In this document: positions 1 to 5,444 of the stretch, piece by piece
How positions within the stretch are numbered: position 1 is the first letter of the stretch
Layout: every line of letters begins with the position of its first letter
From: an uncultured Bacilli bacterium
GTDB taxonomy: Bacteria; Bacillota_I; Bacilli_A; RF39; UBA660
Length of the DNA stretch: 7,813 nucleotides
Assembly: GCA_948750805.1 (NCBI GenBank)
Contig: CAPZYV010000045.1
Location: forward strand, 1 to 7,813
Reading direction: 5' to 3'
Program-made: the position numbers and the translations under genes
Notes under the pieces: generated by a model
Told to the model about the DNA's origin: nothing
The model's database searches: none
Seen by the model: only the letters and a program-made list of their open reading frames with translations

Positions 1-2
1 GA

Positions 3-89
3 AAAAAAAGACAGGATAATATACAAGTAAAATGGTATTCAATTAAAGAAGACTTAGAAATAATTACAAAATTAAGAATTACCAGTTAA
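3..89 (+). CDS. C-terminal tail of an unrecognised protein (5' end outside window)
   Basis: An open frame enters from the left edge and encodes 28 residues ending in ...KLRITS before a TAA stop at 87-89. The other two plus-strand frames meet stops within the first 30 bases, so this is the only frame that could continue a gene from upstream. The tail is rich in Lys, Glu and Ile and contains one Trp, in keeping with neighbouring coding sequence. In many Bacillota the gene before yvcK is rapZ, but this tail does not resemble the RapZ C-terminus I know, so I assign no function. It could also be chance open sequence. Confidence 0.45.
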   Translation, partial: KKRQDNIQVKWYSIKEDLEIITKLRITS

Positions 90-100
90 TCATTATTTGC

Positions 101-131
101 AAAAGTTATTAAAAATAGTTCTTTTTTTTTT
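101..131 (+). terminator. Weak terminator-like hairpin and T-tract
   Basis: A short AT-rich hairpin can form between AGTTATT (104-110) and AATAGTT (114-120), with two G-T pairs and a 3-base loop. It is followed by a C and ten consecutive T residues (122-131). The position, 12 bp after the upstream stop codon and before the yvcK promoter, suits an intrinsic terminator. The stem is weak, and the T-run may simply be an AT-rich promoter element. Confidence 0.35.
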
Positions 132-153
132 GCTTTTGTGGTAAAGTTATAAT
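125..153 (+). promoter_or_regulatory. Putative yvcK-whiA promoter
   Basis: A perfect -10 hexamer TATAAT lies at 148-153. The -35 is poor: TTTTTT at 125-130 (17-bp spacer) or TTTTTG at 127-132 (15-bp spacer). Transcription would be expected to begin near 160, only about five bases before the yvcK ATG. No other good promoter is visible between the upstream stop codon and yvcK, although read-through from the upstream gene is possible. Confidence 0.5.
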
Positions 154-164
154 AGTGATGAAAT

Positions 165-1115
165 ATGAAAAAAATAGTTATTTTTGGTGGAGGCTCAGGC
201 CTTTCACAAATGTTAAAAGGATTAAAACTATTTCCTATAGATATAACAGCAGTAGTGTCAGTATCTGATAATGGTGGCTCAACTTTAAGACTGAGAAAAG
301 ATTTTAATATACCAGCAGTTGGAGATATATCTAAAGTTATGCTAGCCATGAGTAATATCGATGAAGATATTATAAATTTAATGAATTACAGATTTAGCGC
401 CTCAAAGACTCTAGGGAACCATTCTATAAAAAATTTATTATTAACCGCTCTTTTAGAACAAAAAGGAGATTTTGCACATGCGCTACCAGTTTTTACAAAA
501 CTATTAGATATTAAAGGAGAAATTTTACCAATTACTGAAGAAAACGCTGAACTAGTTGGCATTACCAAAGACGGAAAAAAAGTTTATGGAGAAACAAATA
601 TTACCAAAACTAAAAAGAAAATTGAAAAAGTTACTTATGACCATGAAATAAAAGTTAACTCTAACGTATTAAGAGCTATAGAAGAAGCTGATTTAATAAT
701 TTTTTCATCAGGAAGCTTATTAACAAGTATTATTCCAAATATTATAATTAAAGATGTAGTTAAAGTGATAAAAAGAAGTAAAGCACCAAAATTATATATA
801 TGCAATTTAGTAACACAGCCTGGAGAAACAGACAATTATCAGGTTAGTGACCACATAAAAGTTTTAAATAGTTATTTGGGAGATAATACAATTAATATGG
901 TTTTAGCTAACGATAAAGAGATTCCAAGAGAATTAGTAGAAAAATATGCTAATAAAGAACAAAAAGACCCAGTTAAATTAGATGAACAAACATTGAAGAA
1001 AATGAAAGTTAAAGTTATAAAAGATAAAATTTACACTATTGAAGATGGAGTTTTAAGACATGATACATTAAAAACTGCTTATTTAGTATTTTCTATATTA
1101 ATGGAGAAAAATTAA
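165..1115 (+). CDS. yvcK: YvcK/GlmR family UDP-sugar-binding regulator (gluconeogenesis factor)
   Basis: The 316-residue protein belongs to the YvcK (GlmR, CofD-like) family. In Bacillus subtilis this cytoplasmic protein binds UDP-GlcNAc, is needed on gluconeogenic carbon sources and links carbon metabolism to cell-wall synthesis. Visible motifs are the N-terminal Rossmann-like glycine loop GGGSGLS (8-14), SVSDNGGS (32-39), VGDI (52-55), GNHSIKNLLLTAL (84-96), YGETNIT (141-147), SSGSLLTSIIPN (181-192) and CNLVTQPGETD (213-223). Length is normal for the family. The ATG at 165 is the first possible start, since an in-frame TGA lies two codons upstream. It has no strong Shine-Dalgarno, only GTGAT at 155-159. 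The stop codon touches the whiA ATG, so the two are probably co-transcribed and translationally coupled. Two loops deviate from the motifs usual in the family (DNGGS for DDGGS, SSGS for GPGS). Confidence 0.95.
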   Translation: MKKIVIFGGGSGLSQMLKGLKLFPIDITAVVSVSDNGGSTLRLRKDFNIPAVGDISKVMLAMSNIDEDIINLMNYRFSASKTLGNHSIKNLLLTALLEQKGDFAHALPVFTKLLDIKGEILPITEENAELVGITKDGKKVYGETNITKTKKKIEKVTYDHEIKVNSNVLRAIEEADLIIFSSGSLLTSIIPNIIIKDVVKVIKRSKAPKLYICNLVTQPGETDNYQVSDHIKVLNSYLGDNTINMVLANDKEIPRELVEKYANKEQKDPVKLDEQTLKKMKVKVIKDKIYTIEDGVLRHDTLKTAYLVFSILMEKN

Positions 1116-2045
1116 ATGACATATACTACTAAAGTAAAAGAAGAAATTGTCAAAAATGAAATTGGCGAAAACGAAAAGATATGTGAATTATCAGCTTTTA
1201 TAAAATTTGCTGCTGAAACAAAAAATGATATTATAACAATAACTCTGGAAAATGCTAGTGTAACTCGAAGGATATATAAGCATTTAAAGCAAATATTCAA
1301 CATTCAACCAAAAATAGTTATTAGAAATCAAAAAAGATTTAGAGTTAAGCAAATATATATTATTGAAATAAATGATAAAGTAGAATATATTTTAAAGTTT
1401 TTAAATGTATTAGAAAACCATAAAAAAATCTTACCTAATGAGTTTTTTCTTACAAATAAAGAAGAGAAAATAGCATATTTACAAGGGGCATTTTTAGCTT
1501 CGGGCACAATTAGTGACCCAGCATCAAGTGGATATCACTTAGAAATTGTAACAGAAATGAACCGTGAAGCTATATTTTTAACTAATCTATTTCAGGATTT
1601 AGAAATCAAGGCCAAGCATTTAAAAAGAAATTCAAAATATATGGTATATATCAAAAATGCAGAAGTAATAAGTGATATAATTAGGATGTTTAAAGCGACT
1701 AATTCCTATTTCTATTTCGAAGATATTAGAATTTATCGCGACCATAAAAATATGGTAAATCGTTTAAATAATTGTGAAATTGCTAATCAAGAAAAGACAA
1801 TTAATACAGGAATGAGACAATTAGAAGAAATTAGCTACTTAAAAAGTCAAGATTTATATAGCCTATTGGATGATACAACAAAAATAGTTTTAGAATATCG
1901 TGAAAAGTATCCTGAAGCATCATTAAAAGAGTTGGCTGATATCATAAGTATGGAAACAGATTATATAATTGGTAAAAGTGGAGTTAACCATCACTTCATA
2001 AAAATTAAAAATTTAATAAAAAAACATAAAGAAAAAGATAATTAA
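1116..2045 (+). CDS. whiA: WhiA family DNA-binding regulator
   Basis: This 309-residue protein is WhiA, a regulator combining a degenerate LAGLIDADG homing-endonuclease fold with a C-terminal helix-turn-helix. In Streptomyces it controls sporulation; in Bacillus it affects cell division and chromosome segregation. The LAGLIDADG-type core is marked by [15 protein letters not shown] (121-135) and YHLEI (140-144). The linker [20 protein letters not shown] (202-221) and the DNA-binding part with SLKELADII (269-277) and [12 protein letters not shown] (286-297) are diagnostic. A few extra residues (METDYI, 279-284) appear to sit between SLKELADII and KSGVNH relative to the usual compact form. The ATG follows the yvcK stop codon directly, with GGAG at 1103-1106 nine bases upstream as ribosome-binding site. 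The gene converges on clpP, and the two stop codons overlap. Confidence 0.95.
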   Translation: MTYTTKVKEEIVKNEIGENEKICELSAFIKFAAETKNDIITITLENASVTRRIYKHLKQIFNIQPKIVIRNQKRFRVKQIYIIEINDKVEYILKFLNVLENHKKILPNEFFLTNKEEKIAYLQGAFLASGTISDPASSGYHLEIVTEMNREAIFLTNLFQDLEIKAKHLKRNSKYMVYIKNAEVISDIIRMFKATNSYFYFEDIRIYRDHKNMVNRLNNCEIANQEKTINTGMRQLEEISYLKSQDLYSLLDDTTKIVLEYREKYPEASLKELADIISMETDYIIGKSGVNHHFIKIKNLIKKHKEKDN

Positions 2046-2052
2046 ATTATCT
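2036..2052 (-). terminator. Palindrome over the whiA/clpP stop codons, possible clpP terminator
   Basis: A perfect inverted repeat, AGATAATT-A-AATTATCT, is centred on base 2044 and contains the TAA stop codons of both convergent genes. As RNA it could fold as a 6-bp stem with a 5-base loop. Read on the minus strand, the right arm runs into TTTTTC and then more T-rich sequence, which suits an intrinsic terminator for clpP. On the plus strand no T-run follows, so it is less likely to end whiA transcripts. The stem has only one G-C pair, so efficiency is uncertain. Confidence 0.4.
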
Positions 2053-2611
2053 CATCTATTAAACCATAATCTAAAGCTTCATTTGCACTCATATAATTAT
2101 CTCTTTCACAATCATTAGTTACCTTTTGAAGACTTTGTCCAGTGTTAGAAGCTAAAATCTCATTTAGCTTCTTTTTAATTTTTAAAATATGTTCTGCGGC
2201 TATTTGAATATCTGTCGCTTGACCATTTGCTCCACCAAGAACTTGATGAATCATAACTTCTGCATTTTTAAGAGCGAAGCGTTTACCTTTAGTACCACTT
2301 GATAATAAAAAAGCACCCATAGAAGCAGCCATACCCACAACTATTGTTCTAACATCACTAGCAATATAATTTATCGTATCATAAATAGCAAGTCCACTAG
2401 TTACAGACCCTCCTGGACTATTAATATAAAGATATATATCTTCATGGTTTTGAGCATCTAAGTACAATAGCTCACTTACGATAATACTTGCAACATTATC
2501 ATTTATTTCGCCACTCAAAAAAATAATTCTATCTTTTAGTAATCTCGAGTAAAGGTCGTAAGCATATTCTTTATTACTACTTCGTTCAATAACTGTTGGT
2601 ACAATATTCAT
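2042..2611 (-). CDS. clpP: ATP-dependent Clp protease proteolytic subunit ClpP
   Basis: The protein is the serine peptidase ClpP, which forms a double-heptamer barrel fed by Clp ATPases such as ClpX or ClpC and degrades damaged or regulatory proteins in the cytoplasm. The catalytic triad is complete: Ser97 in GMAASMGAF, His122 in MIHQ and Asp171 in ERDNYMS. Other hallmarks are PTVIE (5-9), [12 protein letters not shown] (21-32) and YINSPGGS (62-69). At 189 residues it is slightly shorter than B. subtilis ClpP because the C-terminal tail ends at LIDEII. I start it at the ATG at 2611. The frame could open at a GTG at 2623, but that GTG lies inside the AGGTGA ribosome-binding site, and starting at MNIVPTVIE matches the family. 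No CtsR heptad repeat or CIRCE element was seen upstream. It appears to be a single-gene unit. Confidence 0.97.
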   Translation of the reverse strand: MNIVPTVIERSSNKEYAYDLYSRLLKDRIIFLSGEINDNVASIIVSELLYLDAQNHEDIYLYINSPGGSVTSGLAIYDTINYIASDVRTIVVGMAASMGAFLLSSGTKGKRFALKNAEVMIHQVLGGANGQATDIQIAAEHILKIKKKLNEILASNTGQSLQKVTNDCERDNYMSANEALDYGLIDEII

Positions 2612-2619
2612 AAATTTTT

Positions 2620-2625
2620 TCACCT
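2620..2625 (-). promoter_or_regulatory. clpP ribosome-binding site deciding the start
   Basis: On the minus strand AGGTGA lies eight bases upstream of the ATG at 2611. It contains the GTG (2623-2621) that would open a protein four residues longer, so that GTG is best read as part of the Shine-Dalgarno and not as the start. Confidence 0.75.
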
Positions 2626-2634
2626 ATAAAATAT

Positions 2635-2662
2635 ATAGTACCAAAATAAAAAAATTATTCAA
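2635..2662 (-). promoter_or_regulatory. Putative clpP promoter
   Basis: On the minus strand TTGAAT (2662-2657) and TACTAT (2640-2635) form a sigma-A-like -35/-10 pair with a 16-bp spacer. The predicted start near 2628 gives a leader of about 17 bases carrying the AGGTGA ribosome-binding site. Confidence 0.5.
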
Positions 2663-2669
2663 ATATTTG
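2660..2669. repeat. 10-bp palindrome between divergent -35 elements
   Basis: CAAATATTTG is a perfect palindrome that overlaps the proposed clpP -35 (2657-2662) and touches the proposed nucleoside-kinase -35 (2669-2674). This position would suit an operator acting on both promoters. Such short AT-rich palindromes also arise by chance, so only the repeat itself is certain. Confidence 0.35.
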
Positions 2670-2697
2670 TGACAAAAACCTAAAATTATGGTAATAT
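2669..2697 (+). promoter_or_regulatory. Putative promoter of the nucleoside kinase-gap unit
   Basis: GTGACA (2669-2674, five of six bases matching TTGACA) and TAATAT (2692-2697) are spaced by 17 bp, and TG at 2689-2690 makes an extended -10. Transcription would begin near 2704, leaving a leader of about 17 bases before the ATG at 2721. This is among the best promoters in the window. Confidence 0.6.
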
Positions 2698-2709
2698 ATA
2701 ATAGAATAT

Positions 2710-2714
2710 GGGGA
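2710..2714 (+). promoter_or_regulatory. Nucleoside kinase ribosome-binding site deciding the start
   Basis: GGGGA lies six bases before the ATG at 2721. The frame also opens at an ATG at 2688, but that codon has no ribosome-binding site and sits within the proposed extended -10 element, upstream of the predicted transcript start. Confidence 0.65.
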
Positions 2715-2720
2715 ATAGAT

Positions 2721-4367
2721 ATGGAACTAGTAACAATTAATTATGATAAAAATAAAAGTATGAAGGTACCAAAAGGCACTACATATTTAGAAGTAAGCAA
2801 AAATTCTATATATAAGGACACCGCTTTAGGTGTTAAAAAAAATAATGAAATTTTATCTTTAAGCGAGAAAATTACTGAGGATAGTAATATTGAATTTTTT
2901 GATTGCAATTCATTAGATGGAACCAAAATATATAAAGCTGCTATTAAATTTATCTTTGAAGTTGCCTTAAAAACAAAATATCCTAAATCAGAAATATATT
3001 ATTTACATAGCGTACCAGGTGGAATGTTAGGAGAAATAAAAAGTGACCGAAATTTAACTGTTGAAGATATTTCTCAAGTCAAAGCTGAAATGGCTCGCAT
3101 AGTAGATAATGATGAAAAATTTATAAAATACAACATTTTAAATAAAGAGGCCATTGAGTTTTATAATTCTGCCTTATCACCTGAAAAAGCAGATAATATT
3201 CAAATATATGACAACATATTAACCATATACAAATTAAGAAATTATTTAAATTATTTTTATGTTTCTATGCCATATAGTACTAGATACATAAAGCAATATG
3301 AACTAAGATACTTAGGAAATAATCGCATTATAATAACATATCCAAATAATCAAAATAATGGTAAAATGCCTGAATATGTTCATCATGAAAATATAATAAA
3401 GTCTTTTTATGAAGGTCAGTCTTGGCTTAGAAGATTAAATACACCATACATATCCAATTTAAATAAACTTGTAAGTGAATCGAAAATAAAAGGATTTATC
3501 GAATCATGCGAGCTTCATTTTAATGACCAAATCAAAAAAGCTTGTGATGAAATTATTAGAAGTAACGAACGAAGATTTATAATGATAGCAGGACCTTCAA
3601 GTAGTGGTAAAACAACTACAACCAGAGTATTAGGAGCGTACTTAAGAAGTAAAGGTTATGACCCAATTTGTATATCAACAGATGATTATTTTGTAGAAAG
3701 AGTAGAGACGCCTAAAGATGAAGCTGGAAATTATGATTATGAGTGTTTAAATGCTGTTGATATAAAATTATTAAATGAACAATTAACTAATTTATTAAAA
3801 GGCGAAGAAGTAAATGTTCCATCATACAACTTTATAACTGGTAAAAAAGAATATAATAATCATGTTATAAAGCTTCAAGAAAATAGCATAATATTAATAG
3901 AAGGTTTACATTGTTTAAACGAAGATTTAACACCATTTATTCCTGAAAAGTATAAATATAAAATATATTTAAGTCCTTTTATACCATTAAATATTGATAA
4001 ACATAATTACATATCAACTTTGGATTTAAGACTTATTAGAAGAATGATAAGAGATAATAGAACTAGAGGACATAGTATCGAAAGCACTATAAAAAATTGG
4101 CAAAGTGTACGTAATGGTGAAGAAAAATATATTTTTCCATATACTCATCAAGCTGATATAATAATTAATACAGCATTGCCATATGAATTAGGAGTTTTAA
4201 AAGTATTTATTGACCCACTATTATTAAATGTAAAAAATGATTCACCATATTATGAAGAAGCTAAAAGATTAGTAAAATTTTTACGTAGCTTTTATCCTAT
4301 AAGTAGTGAATATGTTAGTAGAAATAGTATTTTAAGAGAATTTATTGGAGGAAATAATAATGATTAA
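2721..4367 (+). CDS. TGS-domain nucleoside kinase (uridine kinase-like)
   Basis: The 548-residue cytoplasmic protein has the architecture of the long uridine kinase-like proteins of Bacillota. A TGS-like domain covers about residues 1-65, followed by a region related to the second additional domain of threonyl-tRNA synthetase (about 66-245). A P-loop kinase domain covers about 270-500. The TGS/SAD part lacks the HxxxH metal site of tRNA synthetases. The kinase shows the Walker A loop GPSSSGKTT (291-299), the substrate-loop acidic pair in STDDYF (319-324), IEGLH (393-397) and the lid-like RRMIRDNRTRGHS (440-452). The likely reaction is ATP-dependent phosphorylation of a nucleoside, but the true substrate cannot be read from sequence. 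The start at 2721 is favoured over 2688 by its ribosome-binding site and promoter position. The 3' end overlaps gap by 8 bp, implying co-transcription and translational coupling. Confidence 0.9.
   Translation: MELVTINYDKNKSMKVPKGTTYLEVSKNSIYKDTALGVKKNNEILSLSEKITEDSNIEFFDCNSLDGTKIYKAAIKFIFEVALKTKYPKSEIYYLHSVPGGMLGEIKSDRNLTVEDISQVKAEMARIVDNDEKFIKYNILNKEAIEFYNSALSPEKADNIQIYDNILTIYKLRNYLNYFYVSMPYSTRYIKQYELRYLGNNRIIITYPNNQNNGKMPEYVHHENIIKSFYEGQSWLRRLNTPYISNLNKLVSESKIKGFIESCELHFNDQIKKACDEIIRSNERRFIMIAGPSSSGKTTTTRVLGAYLRSKGYDPICISTDDYFVERVETPKDEAGNYDYECLNAVDIKLLNEQLTNLLKGEEVNVPSYNFITGKKEYNNHVIKLQENSIILIEGLHCLNEDLTPFIPEKYKYKIYLSPFIPLNIDKHNYISTLDLRLIRRMIRDNRTRGHSIESTIKNWQSVRNGEEKYIFPYTHQADIIINTALPYELGVLKVFIDPLLLNVKNDSPYYEEAKRLVKFLRSFYPISSEYVSRNSILREFIGGNNND
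4347..4351 (+). promoter_or_regulatory. gap ribosome-binding site within the kinase gene
   Basis: GGAGG lies eight bases upstream of the gap ATG at 4360, inside the last codons of the kinase gene. A TTG at 4345 would also open the frame but overlaps this Shine-Dalgarno, and it would add five residues before the conserved MIKVAINGFGRIGR start. Confidence 0.8.
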
Positions 4368-5358
4368 GGTAGCAATTAATGGATTTGGACGGATAGGACG
4401 ATTAGCATTTAGACAAATAATAACAGCAACTGATTTTGATATTGTTGCTATAAATGATACGAGTGATGCTCGTGATTTAGCCTACTTAGTTAAATATGAT
4501 ACAGTTCATAAATCTTTCCATGAAGATTTAATAAAAGCGGAAAATGATGAAATAATAATAAATAACAGTAAAAGAATTAAAGTCTTTAAAGAAATGGACC
4601 CTGAAAACTTACCATGGAAAGATTTAGATGTTGATTTAGTTTTAGAGTGCACAGGTAAATTCACCAAATATGAAGATGCCTATAAACATATTAAAGCAGG
4701 AGCAAAAAAAATATTAATTTCTGCACCATCAAGTTCTGAAAATGTAAAAACAGTTGTATATAATGTAAACCATAATATATTAGATGGAACAGAAGAAATT
4801 GTTTCAGCATCAAGTTGTACAACTAATTGTTTAGCACCAGTCGTAAATTTAATTGAACATTATATAGGTATTGAATCTGGTTTTATGACTACAATTCACG
4901 CATACACCAATGACCAGGCAACGTTAGATATTTCTCATAAAAAAGGGATTATGTCACGTAGAGGTCGAGCTTGTGCGGGAAATATAATCCCAACATCCAC
5001 AGGTGCTGCTTCTTCAATAGGTAAAGTTATACCGAGTTTAAGTGGCAAATTAGATGGTGGAGCATATCGAGTACCAGTTTTAGATGGCTCTTTAGTAGAA
5101 TTTACCTTTGTTCCTAAAAGACCAACCTCTATCGATGAAATAAATAAAATATTTGAAGTAAACCAAAATGAAACTATAAAAATAACATATGACCCTATTG
5201 TATCAAGTGATATTGTAGGTAAAAAATTAGGTTCTCTAGTAGATGGCTTACTCACCAGTCTAAATAATAACCAAATCAAAGTTGTAGCATGGTATGATAA
5301 TGAATATGGTTATACTGCTCAAATGTTAAGAACTGCCAAAGCAATGTTTAACAAGTAA
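4360..5358 (+). CDS. gap: Glyceraldehyde-3-phosphate dehydrogenase, type I
   Basis: The 332-residue enzyme oxidises and phosphorylates glyceraldehyde 3-phosphate to 1,3-bisphosphoglycerate with NAD(P), a central step of glycolysis that reverses in gluconeogenesis. The N-terminal Rossmann domain begins INGFGRIGR (6-14), and AIND (31-34) carries the acidic residue typical of NAD-preferring enzymes. The catalytic Cys153 lies in SASSCTTNC, and His180 in TTIHAYTNDQ. NIIPTSTGAA, KLDGGAYRVPV and the C-terminal WYDNEYGY are also present. The usual WGY is YGY here, and the S-loop (KKGIMSRRGRACAGN) seems about one residue longer than in common GapA proteins; both look like lineage variation. The ATG at 4360 is chosen because GGAGG precedes it. 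It overlaps the nucleoside kinase gene by 8 bp and no promoter is evident between them. No other glycolytic gene is visible nearby. Confidence 0.97.
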   Translation: MIKVAINGFGRIGRLAFRQIITATDFDIVAINDTSDARDLAYLVKYDTVHKSFHEDLIKAENDEIIINNSKRIKVFKEMDPENLPWKDLDVDLVLECTGKFTKYEDAYKHIKAGAKKILISAPSSSENVKTVVYNVNHNILDGTEEIVSASSCTTNCLAPVVNLIEHYIGIESGFMTTIHAYTNDQATLDISHKKGIMSRRGRACAGNIIPTSTGAASSIGKVIPSLSGKLDGGAYRVPVLDGSLVEFTFVPKRPTSIDEINKIFEVNQNETIKITYDPIVSSDIVGKKLGSLVDGLLTSLNNNQIKVVAWYDNEYGYTAQMLRTAKAMFNK

Positions 5359-5363
5359 GGAAT

Positions 5364-5403
5364 AAAGCAAAACTTTAACGATAAATTATTGTTTTGTTTT
5401 TTT
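5364..5403 (+). terminator. Intrinsic terminator after gap
   Basis: AAAGCAAAAC (5364-5373) can pair with GTTTTGTTTT (5391-5400), including one G-T pair. The core is the 6-bp CAAAAC/GTTTTG, with a further TAA/TTA pairing possible in the loop. Seven T residues (5397-5403) follow the core stem. It begins six bases after the gap stop codon, as expected for the end of the kinase-gap unit. The right arm overlaps the -35 element of the next gene. Confidence 0.6.
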
Positions 5404-5417
5404 AAATGTGATATTAT
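5389..5417 (+). promoter_or_regulatory. Putative promoter of the GH31 gene
   Basis: TTGTTT (5389-5394) and TATTAT (5412-5417) are spaced by 17 bp, with TG at 5409-5410 making an extended -10. The predicted start near 5424 gives a leader of about 20 bases that includes AGGGAG. A sequence with only the CG core of a catabolite-responsive element lies just upstream and was not accepted as a cre site. Confidence 0.6.
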
Positions 5418-5430
5418 TAATATAAGATAA

Positions 5431-5436
5431 AGGGAG
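5431..5436 (+). promoter_or_regulatory. GH31 ribosome-binding site supporting a GTG start
   Basis: AGGGAG lies eight bases upstream of the GTG at 5445. No ATG occurs in frame between the upstream stop (5418-5420) and this site, and the first internal ATG is more than 100 codons in. GTG is therefore the only plausible start. Confidence 0.75.
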
Positions 5437-5444
5437 TAGGTAGT

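Noticed and set aside
1..89. The left-edge gene tail as the end of rapZ
   Set aside because: Gene order would predict rapZ before yvcK, but the visible C-terminus lacks the HRD-type ending of RapZ, so the name is not supported.
2688..2720. An upstream ATG extending the nucleoside kinase by 11 residues
   Set aside because: The codon overlaps the proposed extended -10 element and has no ribosome-binding site. The ATG at 2721 has GGGGA at good spacing and starts the protein at the TGS domain.
2612..2720. CtsR or CIRCE heat-shock operator upstream of clpP
   Set aside because: I looked for GGTCAAA heptad direct repeats and for the CIRCE inverted repeat and found neither. Only an unrelated CAAATATTTG palindrome is present.
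4935..5279. A minus-strand open frame of 114 codons within gap
   Set aside because: It is antisense to the conserved GAPDH catalytic domain, shows no recognisable motif and has no ribosome-binding site supporting it. It is a by-product of gap codon use.
5373..5386. Possible catabolite-responsive element (cre) upstream of GH31
   Set aside because: Only the central A-N-CG-N-T core and the flanking W positions match. The outer TG and CA of the consensus are missing and the site lies within the terminator hairpin loop.
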